A DNA stretch of 64,000 nucleotides from Aurantiacibacter sp. MUD11 (GCF_026967575.1 NZ_CP114054.1:620001-684000), one strand, 5' to 3'; positions 44,651 through 54,457 are shown, counted from the stretch's first letter. Numbers and translations are program-made. The notes: a model not told the origin generated them from the sequence alone.

Positions 44651-47010
44651 TCCTGAGCCTTCAGCACCCGTACCATGTCCAGTTTGAATACCCGCATGGC
44701 GACGACCACTGCCGTGAGCGATGCCGAGGCCATGACCACCAGGCTGGCGAAGCCATAGGTCGAGCGCGAAGGCGCGAACGGGAGGCGGAAGAGGTCGGAG
44801 CTGAACATCGCGGTCATGAATTGCGCCAACCAATACCCGAGGATGCATCCCACGGGAACCGCGGCCACCACCAGCAGCGCCAGCTCGCCCAGCATGACGA
44901 TGCCCACCTCGCTGCGGAAATAGCCAAGTACGCGCAGGGTCGCGAGTTCATGGGCGCGCTCGGAGAACAGGATGCGGGCACTGTTGTACACCACCCCAAC
45001 GGCAATCGCGGAGGCGAAGGCGATGTAGAAAACGAGCATGGTGTTGATGTTCTCGTCGATCAATTCTTCGAACCGTTCCATCGCAGCGTCTCGCTCGGTT
45101 ACCCCAAGCACCAGCGGCATGTCTTTGAGTTCGGTCAGAATCCGGTCGCGCTCTGCCGGATCGATCCGAAGCTGCGCCGCTCCCACGGGTGCGGCATCGC
45201 GCGTCAGCCGTTCCAGCACGCCCTGCGTCGCATAGGCCCGCTCCCCGATGAATTCGTCGACGATCCCCGCGACGTTCAGATCCAGCTCCGTTTGCCTGCC
45301 ACCAAGCAGCTCGACGTGGATGCTGTCCCCGGCATCCACGCCCAGCTTGTCCGCCATGCGGCGACTGAGCATCAGGCCGGCCGGCGGCAGGCCAAGCTCG
45401 TTGCCATCGGCATCGATGCGAGCGGACAGGACGGCATCCTCGCTGGTGCTCTCGATGGCTGTCCGTTCCATCCGGTTGGTGAAGCTGAGTTTGACCGGCA
45501 CGCCGCGCACCGGTTCCGCACGCAAGACCCCGGGAAGCTGTTCGAGCTCGTAGAGCACGTCCTCGTTGCGCGGCTCGGTGAAGGTCACCGTCATGTCCTG
45601 CCGCTGGGCGCGGAAGAAGTAGGAATCGAGCATGGTGCGGCTCGAGTCCATGAATTGCAGCGTGGCGAACAGCAGCGCCAGCGACAGCGAGACGCCCAGC
45701 ACCGTGATGGCCGAGCGCCACGGCCAACGCGCGATATGACGGGCGATCATGTGTCCGATTGCCGAGAATCCCCCCCAGGTGCCGAATTTCTCCAGCATGC
45801 CCGAACGGTAGACCGGCGGCGGCGGAGGCGACATGGCCACGGCCGGGTTCAGCCTTGCCGCCGTGCGCATCCCGCCAAGGGCGCCCAGCCCTGCCGCCCC
45901 GAAAGACAGCAGCGCCGCACCGAGGAAAACGTTGCCCGAGACGCGGTATTCGAGGAACGGGAAGCGGAAGAACTCGAGGTACAGCTCGGTCATCGCCCGA
46001 CCCATCCAGATCCCTGCCAGCGATCCGCCCAGTGTCGCAAGTCCGGCGACCACCAGGGAGAATTTCAGGTAATGCGCCGCGATCGCCCAGTCGGAATAGC
46101 CGAAGGCCTTGATCAGCCCGATCTGGGTCCGTTCGGTACGGATCAGCCGGCCCAGCACGATGTAGACCAGAAAGGTCGCCACCACCAGGAAGACCGGCGG
46201 GATCACCTGCGTCATCGCATCGAGCTGCATCAGCTCGTTATCGACGAAGGCGTTGGAGATGTGGTCTTCACGGCCATAGGCCCCCGCCCCACCATAAGGG
46301 GCGACAATATCGTCGACCTTGCGGATCACCTCGGCCTCGGAGACGCCGCGTTGCAGGGTGAGCGAGATCGAGTTGATCGCTTCCTTGCGGTCGGTCGCCG
46401 CTTCCAGCGCCTCCTCGCCCATCCAGAAGATGCCGAAGCGGGTGTTGTCGGGCACCAGGTCGCCCGGTGCCAGCGAGTAGATGAAGTCGGGCGCCAGTCC
46501 CACGCCGACGATCCGCAACGGTTGCCGGCTACCGTAGATCAGCGCCGAAACCTCGTCCCCGACGGCGAGCGAACTGGCCTGGGCAAAGGCTTCGTCCACC
46601 ACCACTTCCTGCGGCGCCCCTGCCCGCGGCAGGCGGCCTTCACGCAGGGTGATGAGATTGAGGCGGTTGTAGCCGTGCTCGTCGATGGAATTGATCAGCG
46701 CGCGCACCGGGATGACCCGACCCGGCATGTCGAGCGAGGCATATTGCTGGATGCGCCCTTCCACCTGCTGGACGCCCTCGATGGCGGCGATGCGGTCGAC
46801 CACGCTGCGCGGGGCGCGGGTCATCTCCACGAAGACGTCGGCGTAGTGGTTGCGCGCGTAATAGGCGTCGCGCGTCTCTGCCAGCGAGCGGCTGACGCCC
46901 ATCGAAAGCACGAAGGTGGAGGTCGCCGCCGCCAGCACCAGCGCAATGGCGAGCGCCTGTCCTCGCATACGCCACAGGTCGCGCAGCAGCTTGAGGTCGA
47001 GCGCCCTCAC
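44647..47010 (-). CDS. ABC transporter permease with two FtsX domains
   Basis: A 787-residue inner-membrane protein with an N-terminal helix (about 15-36), a MacB-type periplasmic domain, three helices near 265-370, a second N-terminal helix near 440, a second periplasmic domain and three C-terminal helices with the FtsX motif [14 protein letters not shown]. It thus carries two full FtsX modules in one chain, unlike the single-module MacB. Likely mechanism is mechanotransmission export of lipids, peptides or small molecules. Overlaps the ATPase stop and the adaptor start by 4 bp each. Confidence 0.9.
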   Translation of the reverse strand: MRALDLKLLRDLWRMRGQALAIALVLAAATSTFVLSMGVSRSLAETRDAYYARNHYADVFVEMTRAPRSVVDRIAAIEGVQQVEGRIQQYASLDMPGRVIPVRALINSIDEHGYNRLNLITLREGRLPRAGAPQEVVVDEAFAQASSLAVGDEVSALIYGSRQPLRIVGVGLAPDFIYSLAPGDLVPDNTRFGIFWMGEEALEAATDRKEAINSISLTLQRGVSEAEVIRKVDDIVAPYGGAGAYGREDHISNAFVDNELMQLDAMTQVIPPVFLVVATFLVYIVLGRLIRTERTQIGLIKAFGYSDWAIAAHYLKFSLVVAGLATLGGSLAGIWMGRAMTELYLEFFRFPFLEYRVSGNVFLGAALLSFGAAGLGALGGMRTAARLNPAVAMSPPPPPVYRSGMLEKFGTWGGFSAIGHMIARHIARWPWRSAITVLGVSLSLALLFATLQFMDSSRTMLDSYFFRAQRQDMTVTFTEPRNEDVLYELEQLPGVLRAEPVRGVPVKLSFTNRMERTAIESTSEDAVLSARIDADGNELGLPPAGLMLSRRMADKLGVDAGDSIHVELLGGRQTELDLNVAGIVDEFIGERAYATQGVLERLTRDAAPVGAAQLRIDPAERDRILTELKDMPLVLGVTERDAAMERFEELIDENINTMLVFYIAFASAIAVGVVYNSARILFSERAHELATLRVLGYFRSEVGIVMLGELALLVVAAVPVGCILGYWLAQFMTAMFSSDLFRLPFAPSRSTYGFASLVVMASASLTAVVVAMRVFKLDMVRVLKAQE

Positions 47011-47717
47011 CAGCTGATCTCGCTCGGATGAATCGGGCTGTCGTTCGTTTCAACGCGCGCGATGCGCCCGTCGAGGAAGTTCAGCACCCGGTCCGCCATG
47101 GCCGCGATGCCGACGTTGTGGGTGATGACCACGACTGTCGTGCCCAGCTCGCGGTTGGCCAGCGCCAGCGTTTCCAGCACGCGCACGCCGGTCTTGCTGT
47201 CGAGCGCCCCGGTCGGCTCGTCGCACAGCAAGACGCCCGGTTGCTTGGCGACGGCGCGCGCCACGGCGACGCGTTGCTGTTCACCGCCGGAAAGCTGCGC
47301 CGGATAATGGTCTGCCCGGTCGGTCAACCCGACCAGTTCGAGCGCCTCCATCGCGTCCATCGGGTTCGCCGCAATATCCGTGACGAGCTGGACATTCTCC
47401 TTCGCGGTGAGGCTGGGGATGAGGTTGTAGAACTGGAAGATGAAACCGATGTTCGCCCGCCGGAAGCGCGTCAGCTGGCGATCATCCAGCGCCACCAGGT
47501 CGGTATCGTGATAGAACAGCTCGCCGGAAGTCGGCCGGTCCAGCCCGCCGATGATGTTGAGCAGGGTCGACTTGCCGCTGCCCGACGGCCCTAGCAAAAC
47601 CAGCAGTTCCCCCGCCGGAATCTCGAGATCGGCACCCCGCAGGGCATGAACCTCGGTCTCACCGGTCTGATAGACCTTGCTGAGGCCGACGCCTCGAAAG
47701 GCAAGCTCCGTCGTCAA
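47007..47717 (-). CDS. ABC transporter ATPase, MacB/LolD type
   Basis: A 236-residue ATPase. Walker [10 protein letters not shown] near residue 43, Q-loop [18 protein letters not shown] near 95, signature [14 protein letters not shown] near 145, Walker [17 protein letters not shown] and H-loop THN. I chose the TTG at 47715-47717 because AGGAGG sits four nucleotides upstream and the protein begins directly before the conserved fold; the 59-residue upstream extension has no family match. First gene of the efflux operon; downstream gene overlaps as ATGA. Confidence 0.88.
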   Translation of the reverse strand: MTTELAFRGVGLSKVYQTGETEVHALRGADLEIPAGELLVLLGPSGSGKSTLLNIIGGLDRPTSGELFYHDTDLVALDDRQLTRFRRANIGFIFQFYNLIPSLTAKENVQLVTDIAANPMDAMEALELVGLTDRADHYPAQLSGGEQQRVAVARAVAKQPGVLLCDEPTGALDSKTGVRVLETLALANRELGTTVVVITHNVGIAAMADRVLNFLDGRIARVETNDSPIHPSEISW

Positions 47718-47786
47718 ATTCCCTCCTTGTGCATCCGGCAAGGACAATGCAACATCATGATTGCACGGGCCTTGACGTCGAACAAA

Positions 47787-47802
47787 GCGGTTTCGAAACC
47801 GC
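47787..47802. promoter_or_regulatory. Perfect 16-bp palindrome upstream of the efflux operon
   Basis: GCGGTTTCGAAACCGC reads the same on both strands and lies 70-85 bp upstream of the ATPase start. The shape suits a TetR- or MarR-type operator. The only regulator gene nearby is the LysR-type gene ending at 47929, which is not a natural match for such a site. Confidence 0.45.
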
Positions 47803-47928
47803 AGGGCGGCACCGGGCGACTTGTGCTGTTTGACGTTGGTCAGCCGCCAGATGGCGTCGGCAGCAGATCCGGCTCTATTTGGCCGTTCGATCAATCAAGA
47901 CGCTAACCGAAGTTCTGGTCGGACGCGT

Positions 47929-48831
47929 TTACTCTTCCGCTGCCGAAACGATCTGCTCAACAAGCCACGCGATTCCTGCATCCTCCTGCCTTGCACTGTT
48001 GATCTGGATCATCTGGCGCATCTTCGGAAACCGAAACGGCAGTTCCTGCCATTCCAACGGCAGTCGGGCGGCCATCAATTCGGCTAACCGCCGATGCATG
48101 ATTGCGAGCCGGTTGGTGCCCACCAACAGGTCGGGCACACTGGTGAAGGAGGCGACAGTCATCTCAATGCGCCGATCGATCCCGGCTTGCTCAAGCTGGC
48201 TTTCTGCAAAGGACGCGCGATTGACCTGGCCGATCCGCACCGCAATGTGACCTGCCTCGACAAAGTCGGCGGTCGAAATTGCACCACGCATCAGCGGGTT
48301 TCCTGTCCAGCCGACGACCACATGGTCCTCCTCGAACAAGAGCCTGGTCGGATGACCGGCTACACAATGGTCCTCTGGCGTAAGCAAGATGTCGACCTCG
48401 CCCCGCTCCAATCCGACCTGTGCCTGTTCGGAAGGCGGTAGGAGATCGAACGACAGATAGGGGGCCCTCGCCTGCAGGGCCGAGACGATCCGAGGAAACA
48501 GGACCGCCACGAGATAGTCCGACGCACAGATGCGAAAGCTGCGACGCGAAGTGGCTGGATCGAACCGGGTCGAGCGGATGATGAGCCCATCGATGCTGGC
48601 AAGGATCGGAGCGATCTCCTCCCGCAAAGCGAGAGCTTCCGCGGTCGGGATCATCTGCCGGCCTCGTGGAACCAGCAGCGGATCGTCGAAATAGGCGCGA
48701 AGCCTTGCAAGGGCGGCGCTCATCGCCGGCTGCGAGAGATTGAGGCGGGAGGCGGCGCGCGTGACGCTGCGCTCTTCCACCAGCATATCGAGAGCCTGAA
48801 GCAGGTTCAGGTCGAGCCCTTTGAAGCGCAT
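47929..48831 (-). CDS. LysR-type transcriptional regulator
   Basis: A 300-residue regulator. N-terminal winged HTH (LNLLQALDMLVEERSVTRAASRLNLSQPAMSAALARLR, residues 8-45) resembles the NodD/DgdR subgroup; the rest is the periplasmic-binding-like effector domain (FRICASDYLVAVLFPRI near 98). Divergent from the catabolic operon across 81 bp, the normal arrangement for a LysR activator of aromatic degradation genes. An imperfect dyad around ATCCA...TGGGT (48841-48860) is a possible binding site. Confidence 0.92.
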   Translation of the reverse strand: MRFKGLDLNLLQALDMLVEERSVTRAASRLNLSQPAMSAALARLRAYFDDPLLVPRGRQMIPTAEALALREEIAPILASIDGLIIRSTRFDPATSRRSFRICASDYLVAVLFPRIVSALQARAPYLSFDLLPPSEQAQVGLERGEVDILLTPEDHCVAGHPTRLLFEEDHVVVGWTGNPLMRGAISTADFVEAGHIAVRIGQVNRASFAESQLEQAGIDRRIEMTVASFTSVPDLLVGTNRLAIMHRRLAELMAARLPLEWQELPFRFPKMRQMIQINSARQEDAGIAWLVEQIVSAAEE

Positions 48832-48912
48832 GCAGGTTTATCCAAATGACGAATGGGTTGGCATTAGAACAATCGATTTTTCTTATCAAATGGTGCTCGC
48901 CATATTCGAGGC

Positions 48913-50028
48913 ATGGATCAGCAAAACATATTGATTGTCGGCGGCGGCATCAGCGGCCTCACCTCGGCCATCGCCCTCCGACGTTCAGGGCACAGGGTCA
49001 CCGTGATAGAGCGCGATCCCGATTGGACGGTCTATGGGGTCGGCATCATCCAGCAAAGCAATGTCTTGCGCGCGATGAAGCACCTCGGCCTGCTGGGGGA
49101 CTATCTCTCCGCTTCCGTCGGCTTCGATGCCGTCGCAGTCCACGCGCCCGACGGAACGCTGGTGGCGAAAGTACCCTCGCCTCGACTGGTGGAAGGCTGC
49201 CCCGCCAATGTCGGCATCGGCCGGCCGGCCTTGCAGAAAGTGCTGGCCGATCGTGCGACCAAGGCGGGCACCGAGATACGGCTCGGCCTGACGGTCGATG
49301 CGATCGAAGAGGATGCGGCTGGTGCGCATGTCACCTTCTCCGATGGCTCCTCAGCGCGGTTCGACTTCGTCATCGGTGCCGACGGCGTTCATTCACAGAC
49401 CCGCGCGATGCTCTTCCCCGAAGAAGCCGGGCCGCAGTTCACGGGTCAGTCCGTCTGGCGTTACAATCTGCCGCGCCCCCCGGAACTGGATTCACTCCAT
49501 GTCTACAACGGACCGACGGGCGCCGGCCTCGTCCCGATCAGCGAAGAGCTGATGTATATCTACCTTACCACGCCCGAGCCGGGAAACCCGCGCTATCCGG
49601 AAGCAGGCCTTGCCGCCGTGATGCGCGCGCGGATGGAGACACTGGCACCTGATCTGCGGGAACTTGCCGACCACATCACCGATGATGCCGCTGTCGTCTA
49701 TCGTCCGCTGGAAGCCTTCATGCTGAGCGGTGACTGGCACAAGGGGCGCACCGTTCTGCTGGGCGATGCGGTGCACGCGACCACGCCTCACCTGGGGCAA
49801 GGCGCCGGGATGGCGATAGAGGATTCGATCGTGCTGGCCGAAGAAATCGACAGCGCCGAAACCCCGCAACAGGCTTTCGCCGCCTATCGCAAGCGCCGTC
49901 TCGAACGCTGTGCCTATATCGTCGAACGCTCGCTCGAAATCTGCATGGGCCAGCTCGGCAAAGGGCCGCCCGTCGATAATGCCAAGGCCACTGCGGAAAT
50001 GTTCCGCGTGGTATCCCAACCGATATGA
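48913..50028 (+). CDS. FAD-dependent aromatic monooxygenase (class A)
   Basis: A 371-residue single-component flavin hydroxylase. GGGISGLTSAIALRRSG at residues 10-26 binds the FAD ADP moiety, IGADGVHSQTR near 155 is the DG motif and LLGDAVHATTPHLGQGAGMAIED near 278 is the GD motif. Similar to salicylate and 6-hydroxynicotinate hydroxylases, so it probably puts a hydroxyl on an aromatic or heteroaromatic ring, possibly with decarboxylation. First gene of a tightly packed operon; the next gene begins 10 bp after the stop. Substrate not determined. Confidence 0.9.
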   Translation: MDQQNILIVGGGISGLTSAIALRRSGHRVTVIERDPDWTVYGVGIIQQSNVLRAMKHLGLLGDYLSASVGFDAVAVHAPDGTLVAKVPSPRLVEGCPANVGIGRPALQKVLADRATKAGTEIRLGLTVDAIEEDAAGAHVTFSDGSSARFDFVIGADGVHSQTRAMLFPEEAGPQFTGQSVWRYNLPRPPELDSLHVYNGPTGAGLVPISEELMYIYLTTPEPGNPRYPEAGLAAVMRARMETLAPDLRELADHITDDAAVVYRPLEAFMLSGDWHKGRTVLLGDAVHATTPHLGQGAGMAIEDSIVLAEEIDSAETPQQAFAAYRKRRLERCAYIVERSLEICMGQLGKGPPVDNAKATAEMFRVVSQPI

Positions 50029-50038
50029 GGAGCAGGCA

Positions 50039-50941
50039 ATGAGCCGCGTCACCGAAATCCGCTATGTTGGTTACGGGGTCGAAGACCTCGATGCCGAACG
50101 CGCATTCTATGCCGATCACTGGGGGTTGGAGGAGCTGCCTGCCGAAGACGGCATGACCTGGTTCCGCGCGGTGGGATCGCCGGAACATCACGTCGTCCGC
50201 CTGCGTCCCTCGGATGCAAACCATGTCGATGTAATTGCACTGGCGGCAAGCAGCCGGGGTGATGTCGATGCATTGCACACCAGGGTCGCAGAAGCTGGCT
50301 GCAAGGTCATCCACGCGCCGCGCGACCTTGCATCGCCCGGTGGCGGCTATGGCTTCCGTTTCTTCTCACCTGACGGCCTGCCGTTCGAGATTTCCAGCGA
50401 TGTCGCACACGGCGAAGCGCGCGAGGTGGACCGCTGGGAAGGCATCCCGCTGCGCATCAGCCACATCGTGCTGCATTCGCCGGACCACCAGGCAGCGGTG
50501 AAGTTCTTCTGTGACGTGTTGGGCTTCAAGGTCAGCGACTGGCTGGGCGACTTCATGTGCTTCCTGCGCTGCAATTCCGCCCATCACCGGCTTGCCATCC
50601 TGCCAGGGCCGCCCTGCCTCAACCACGTCGCCTACGACATGACCAATGTCGATGGCATGCTGCGCGGCGTCTCGCGCCTGAAACAAGGAGACATCGATAT
50701 TCGCTGGGGCCCCGGCAGGCACACGGCCGGCGACAACACCTTCAGCTATTTCGTCACGCCTGCGGGCTTCGCGGTCGAATATACCGCCGAACTGGAAGAG
50801 GTCGATTTCGACACGCACGAGGCCAAGGTGCACGAGCCAGGGCCGCGTATCATGGACCAATGGGGTATCGGCACCGGTGGGCCGCAAACCATGCCGCATG
50901 CCGCGCCCGACCCGAAGCTGTTCCAGTCGGCGGAGGTTTGA
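50039..50941 (+). CDS. Extradiol (type I) ring-cleavage dioxygenase, two VOC domains
   Basis: A 300-residue protein of the vicinal-oxygen-chelate superfamily with an N-terminal domain (about 5-130) and a catalytic C-terminal domain (138-260). The metal ligands expected in BphC-type enzymes are present: H142 (SHIVLH), H196 (NHVAYD) and E247 (VEYTAE). The acid-base histidine H228 and the tyrosine Y237 lie in GRHTAGDNTFSYF. It should cleave a catechol-like ring beside the hydroxyl pair. SD is AGGAG. Downstream gene begins 6 bp after the stop. Confidence 0.9.
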   Translation: MSRVTEIRYVGYGVEDLDAERAFYADHWGLEELPAEDGMTWFRAVGSPEHHVVRLRPSDANHVDVIALAASSRGDVDALHTRVAEAGCKVIHAPRDLASPGGGYGFRFFSPDGLPFEISSDVAHGEAREVDRWEGIPLRISHIVLHSPDHQAAVKFFCDVLGFKVSDWLGDFMCFLRCNSAHHRLAILPGPPCLNHVAYDMTNVDGMLRGVSRLKQGDIDIRWGPGRHTAGDNTFSYFVTPAGFAVEYTAELEEVDFDTHEAKVHEPGPRIMDQWGIGTGGPQTMPHAAPDPKLFQSAEV

Positions 50942-50947
50942 GGCGAG

Positions 50948-52105
50948 ATGGCGCTGTTCGAGTATTTTCCGAACTACATCTGGAACCTATCCGTCGCCAT
51001 GGCGCTGGAGAGTGGCGGCAAGATCGGCGAGATCATCGACATGTGCGAGCCGATCCGCGAGGCGGCGGAAAGCGGCGATGCGGGAACGCCCGACTTCATG
51101 CGGCAATGGGTCGCCAGGGCGGACGAGCTGCTGGAGCTGGCCGCCGAGGATGAGCGGCGCGGACGCGGCTTCTCGGCTTCGAACAAGCTCGAACGCGCCT
51201 CTCTCTACCTGCTGGTAGCGGAACGGATGCAGCAGCAAGGCTCTGCCGGGCGGGAGGAAACCTACCGCAAGGCACGGGAGGCTTTCGATCGCTCGACCCG
51301 GCTTGGCTCGATCAACCGAGAACGCGTGGAAGTGCCGCTCGCCAGTGGCACGATGCCGGCGCTCTACACCCGCGGCGAAGGCGACGGGCCGCGCCCAGCG
51401 GTGGTCTATTGCAACGGCCTCGATAGCAGCAAGGAGCTGCTCTACTGGTCGCGCCTGCCAGAGGCATTGGCAAGGCGCGGCATCTCGACCCTTTGCGTGG
51501 ACCAGCCCGGAACGGGAGAGGCTTTGCGCCTGCAAGGGCTGCCGGTCGATCCGCATTCCGAAAGCTGGGCCAGCAGAGCGGTCGACTGGCTGGAAGCGCG
51601 AGACGATGTCGATCCGGCTCGCATCGGCATGACCGGCATCTCGCTTGGCGGCCATTTCGCCCCGCGCGCCGTCGCCTATGAACCGCGCTTCGCCAGCGGC
51701 GCGGTGTGGGGTGCGAACCACAACTGGCGAGAGGTGCAGGACGCCCGCATCAAGCGCGAAGGCGAAAATCCGGTGCCACACTACTGGGCGCATGTCTTCT
51801 GGACCTTCGGCGCCAGCGATATGGAGGATTTCCTGCAAAAATCCGAAGGCATGAACCTCAACGGCCATATGGACCGCATCACGGTCCCCTTCCTCGTCAC
51901 CCATGGGGAGGCAGACCGTCAGATCAGCGTGAACTATGCACATCAGGCCTATGACCAACTGGTCAATTCGCCACGCCGCGAGCTGAAGATCTTCACCCCG
52001 CGCGAAGGCGGCGTGGAGCATGTCGGGGCAGACAACATGTCTTATGCGCGCGATTACATAGCCGACTGGTTCGCCGAGACACTGGGAGGACGCACGCAAT
52101 GCTGA
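50948..52105 (+). CDS. Alpha/beta hydrolase, 2,6-dihydroxypseudooxynicotine-hydrolase-like
   Basis: A 385-residue hydrolase with a helical N-terminal lid (residues 1-120) and an alpha/beta core. The nucleophile is S232 in GISLGG, the acid D323 in HGEADRQIS and the base H358 in GVEHVGAD. This architecture is that of the DHPON hydrolase/FrsA-like group, some members of which break a C-C bond next to a carbonyl (retro-Claisen). In this operon it would act on the ring-cleavage product (inference). It overlaps the GST gene by 7 bp. Confidence 0.87.
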   Translation: MALFEYFPNYIWNLSVAMALESGGKIGEIIDMCEPIREAAESGDAGTPDFMRQWVARADELLELAAEDERRGRGFSASNKLERASLYLLVAERMQQQGSAGREETYRKAREAFDRSTRLGSINRERVEVPLASGTMPALYTRGEGDGPRPAVVYCNGLDSSKELLYWSRLPEALARRGISTLCVDQPGTGEALRLQGLPVDPHSESWASRAVDWLEARDDVDPARIGMTGISLGGHFAPRAVAYEPRFASGAVWGANHNWREVQDARIKREGENPVPHYWAHVFWTFGASDMEDFLQKSEGMNLNGHMDRITVPFLVTHGEADRQISVNYAHQAYDQLVNSPRRELKIFTPREGGVEHVGADNMSYARDYIADWFAETLGGRTQC

Positions 52106-52788
52106 AACTGTGGTTCGCGCCGAACACCTGTGCTCGCGTGACGATGACCGCGCTGGAAGATATCGGCCTGGAATACGAGACGGGATTGATCGCCTTCATG
52201 GCAGGTGAGCACCGCAAGCCGGAATTCCTCGCCGTCAATCCTTCGGGCAAGGTGCCCGCGCTGGAAACTCCGCAAGGCGTGCTGGTGCAGAACGGCGCAA
52301 TCCTGTCTTGGCTGGCAGAAACCTATCCGGACGCGGGCTTGCTCCCGGCAACTGATGACCCCTTCGAAAAGGCCCAGCAGCAGGCCGAGATATTCCGCTG
52401 CTCGAGCGACCTGCACCCCCTCGTCACGCGCTTTGTCATGCCGCAGATGATTTCAAGCGACCCGGAAGACGCGCCACGCATTCGGGCGAAGGCAGAGGAG
52501 ATGCTGCGCTTCCAGCTCGCCCCTCTCGCAGACCGTCTGGATGCGGCCGACTGGCTGTTGGGTGACAGCTGGTCGGTACTGGATGCCTACGTCGCATGGA
52601 TTTGGTTCCGCATTACCGGATCGGGTTTCGATGATAGAGCGTTCCCTTCCCTGCTGAGGCATCACCAAAGTGCCATGAATCGCGCCAGCGCCAAGGCGGC
52701 ACTCGCTCGCGAAAGCGCAGCGGAAGCAGCATTGGAAAAGCGAGGGCTGCTTTTCCGTCCACCATTCGCCAAGGGAGCAGAGCGATGA
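52099..52788 (+). CDS. Glutathione S-transferase family protein
   Basis: A 229-residue protein: thioredoxin-like domain (residues 1-80; LKLWFAPNTCARVTMTALEDIGLEYE, then NPSGKVPAL with cis-proline and NGAILSWLAETYPD) and an all-helical C-terminal domain. In catabolic operons such enzymes often do glutathione-dependent cis-trans isomerisation (maleylpyruvate or maleylacetoacetate type), which would fit the FAH-family gene two genes on. Overlaps both neighbours (7 bp upstream, 4 bp downstream). Confidence 0.9.
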   Translation: MLKLWFAPNTCARVTMTALEDIGLEYETGLIAFMAGEHRKPEFLAVNPSGKVPALETPQGVLVQNGAILSWLAETYPDAGLLPATDDPFEKAQQQAEIFRCSSDLHPLVTRFVMPQMISSDPEDAPRIRAKAEEMLRFQLAPLADRLDAADWLLGDSWSVLDAYVAWIWFRITGSGFDDRAFPSLLRHHQSAMNRASAKAALARESAAEAALEKRGLLFRPPFAKGAER

Positions 52789-53351
52789 GCGACCACCACG
52801 TCAGGCGGATCGTCACCGGACATGACGATCAGGGGCGCGCGATCTTCCTGGAGGATGGGCCCGTACCCCGCGTGCAGCGTATCGGCGGCGAGCATGGCCC
52901 ACTGTTCTTCGAGGTCTGGAACACGCGCGAGACACCCGCGCGGATCGAACCAGCCAGTGGCGAGCCTGACGAAGACGGCATCCAGCTCGCCCCGCCGAAG
53001 GGCGGCACCCGCATTCGCGTGCTCGACATCCCGCCTGATGGTGACCGTCTGGATGATGTAACACCCGAGGAAGCCCGCGCGCATTTCGCCGAAGTCGGCG
53101 CGGTCGAGGCTTCTTCTCACAGCGGGAAAGGCAGCCGTCACGCCCATATGCACCGCACCGAGACGGTCGATTACGGAATCGTGCTGGAAGGGGAACTCAC
53201 GCTGATCCTCGACGAAGGTGAAACCACTTGCCGGGCGGGAGACATCATCGTGCAACGCGGCACCAACCACGGCTGGGCGAACCGTAGCGACGCAAACTGC
53301 CGGATCGCTTTCATCCTGATCGACGGCCAATACGCAGGCGGGCTGGAATGA
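52785..53351 (+). CDS. Cupin-domain protein
   Basis: A 188-residue protein with one cupin fold in its second half. Metal-binding positions appear in GSRHAHMHRTETVDYGIVLEGEL (about residues 110-132) and the second motif GDIIVQRGTNHGWAN (about 152-166). It is too short to be a gentisate dioxygenase, which has two cupin halves. It may be an accessory dioxygenase, an isomerase, or a ligand-binding protein; the sequence does not decide. Start overlaps the GST stop as ATGA; the stop overlaps the next start. Confidence 0.87.
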   Translation: MSDHHVRRIVTGHDDQGRAIFLEDGPVPRVQRIGGEHGPLFFEVWNTRETPARIEPASGEPDEDGIQLAPPKGGTRIRVLDIPPDGDRLDDVTPEEARAHFAEVGAVEASSHSGKGSRHAHMHRTETVDYGIVLEGELTLILDEGETTCRAGDIIVQRGTNHGWANRSDANCRIAFILIDGQYAGGLE

Positions 53352-54319
53352 GGCTCGCCACGCACAAGGATGGCAGCAAGGATGGGCAGCTGCTGGTCGT
53401 GTCAGCAGACGGTGAGCGCTGTCTTCCGGCAGCGAGCAGGATCACCAACCTGCGTGAGGCACTGGAGGATTGGTCTGCTTCTGAACCCGGCCTTCGGGCG
53501 CTATCCGAGCGGATCGAGAATGGCGAAGGCGACACGCTCGATCCCTCGGCATTGATGGCGCCGCTGCCGCGAGCCTGGCAATGGCTCGACGGCTCGGTAT
53601 TCCAGACCCACGCCGACCTGATGCAAATCGCTCTTGGTCATGAGCCAATCGTTCATGAAAAGCCGCTGATGTATCAGGGAATGTCCGACCGGTTTCTTGG
53701 ACCGTGTGACGATGTGCCCTTCCCGTCCGAGGAACATGGCATCGATTTCGAAGGAGAATTCGCGGTCATCGTCGACGAGGTGCCGATGGGCACCGCCGCC
53801 AGCGAGGCAATCGAGCTGATCCGGCTGATTGTGCAAGTGAATGATTGGTCATTGCGGAACCTTGCCGTGCCGGAAATGAAAACCGGGTTCGGCTGGGTGC
53901 AGGCCAAGCCCGCCTGTTCCATGGCCCCCTTTGCCGTCACGCCGGATGTGCTTGGCGATGGCTGGCGCGATGGTCGCGTATGCCTGGACCTGGCGATTGA
54001 CTGGAACGGCGTTCGCTTCGGCAATGCCAACGGCCGCGAAATGGCGTTCGGTTTCCATGAGCTTATTGCCCACGCTGCTGCCACCCGCGACCTTGCTGCC
54101 GGCACGGTAATCGGATCCGGCACGGTGGCGAATGCAGATTATGGCCGGGTCGGATCCAGCTGCATCTCCGAGCGCCGGGCCATCGAGATTATCGCCGAAG
54201 GCCAACCACGAACAAACTATATGCGCTTTGGGGAAGAGGTCCGCATGGCGGCAACCGACGCGGGCGGATACTGCCCGTTTGGCGTGATCGAGCAACGGGT
54301 GATCGGTCCGCAAGGATGA
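53348..54319 (+). CDS. Fumarylacetoacetate hydrolase family protein
   Basis: A 323-residue FAH-fold enzyme. The metal ligands lie in FEGEFAVIVDE (near residue 137) and the later D/K motifs in GRVCLDLAIDWNG and GSGTVANADYG are in the expected order. Family members hydrolyse C-C bonds in beta-diketo acids (fumarylacetoacetate, fumarylpyruvate, acylpyruvates) or decarboxylate/isomerise. As the last gene of the operon it would give the final cleavage to central metabolites. Overlaps the cupin gene by 4 bp. Confidence 0.92.
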   Translation: MRLATHKDGSKDGQLLVVSADGERCLPAASRITNLREALEDWSASEPGLRALSERIENGEGDTLDPSALMAPLPRAWQWLDGSVFQTHADLMQIALGHEPIVHEKPLMYQGMSDRFLGPCDDVPFPSEEHGIDFEGEFAVIVDEVPMGTAASEAIELIRLIVQVNDWSLRNLAVPEMKTGFGWVQAKPACSMAPFAVTPDVLGDGWRDGRVCLDLAIDWNGVRFGNANGREMAFGFHELIAHAAATRDLAAGTVIGSGTVANADYGRVGSSCISERRAIEIIAEGQPRTNYMRFGEEVRMAATDAGGYCPFGVIEQRVIGPQG

Positions 54320-54457
54320 TCAGCGAGCACGCAGGACGCTATCGGAAAGACTTCTGAAAAGTCGGTGGCGAAGGTGGAATTCTACCCCCGACATGCGGAT
54401 TAACATTCCAGTGTGAAATCTGCGGGTTGTCGTGTTCTCACTGTCCCTGGACGCATG

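Noticed and set aside
44638..47031. A 797-codon plus-strand frame opposite the FtsX permease
   Set aside because: Histidine-, arginine- and glutamine-rich translation typical of a shadow frame; the permease on the other strand has full family motifs.
47830..47843. Second FNR-like site TTGACGTTGGTCAG upstream of the efflux operon
   Set aside because: One mismatch in the last base and no promoter at suitable spacing; probably chance.
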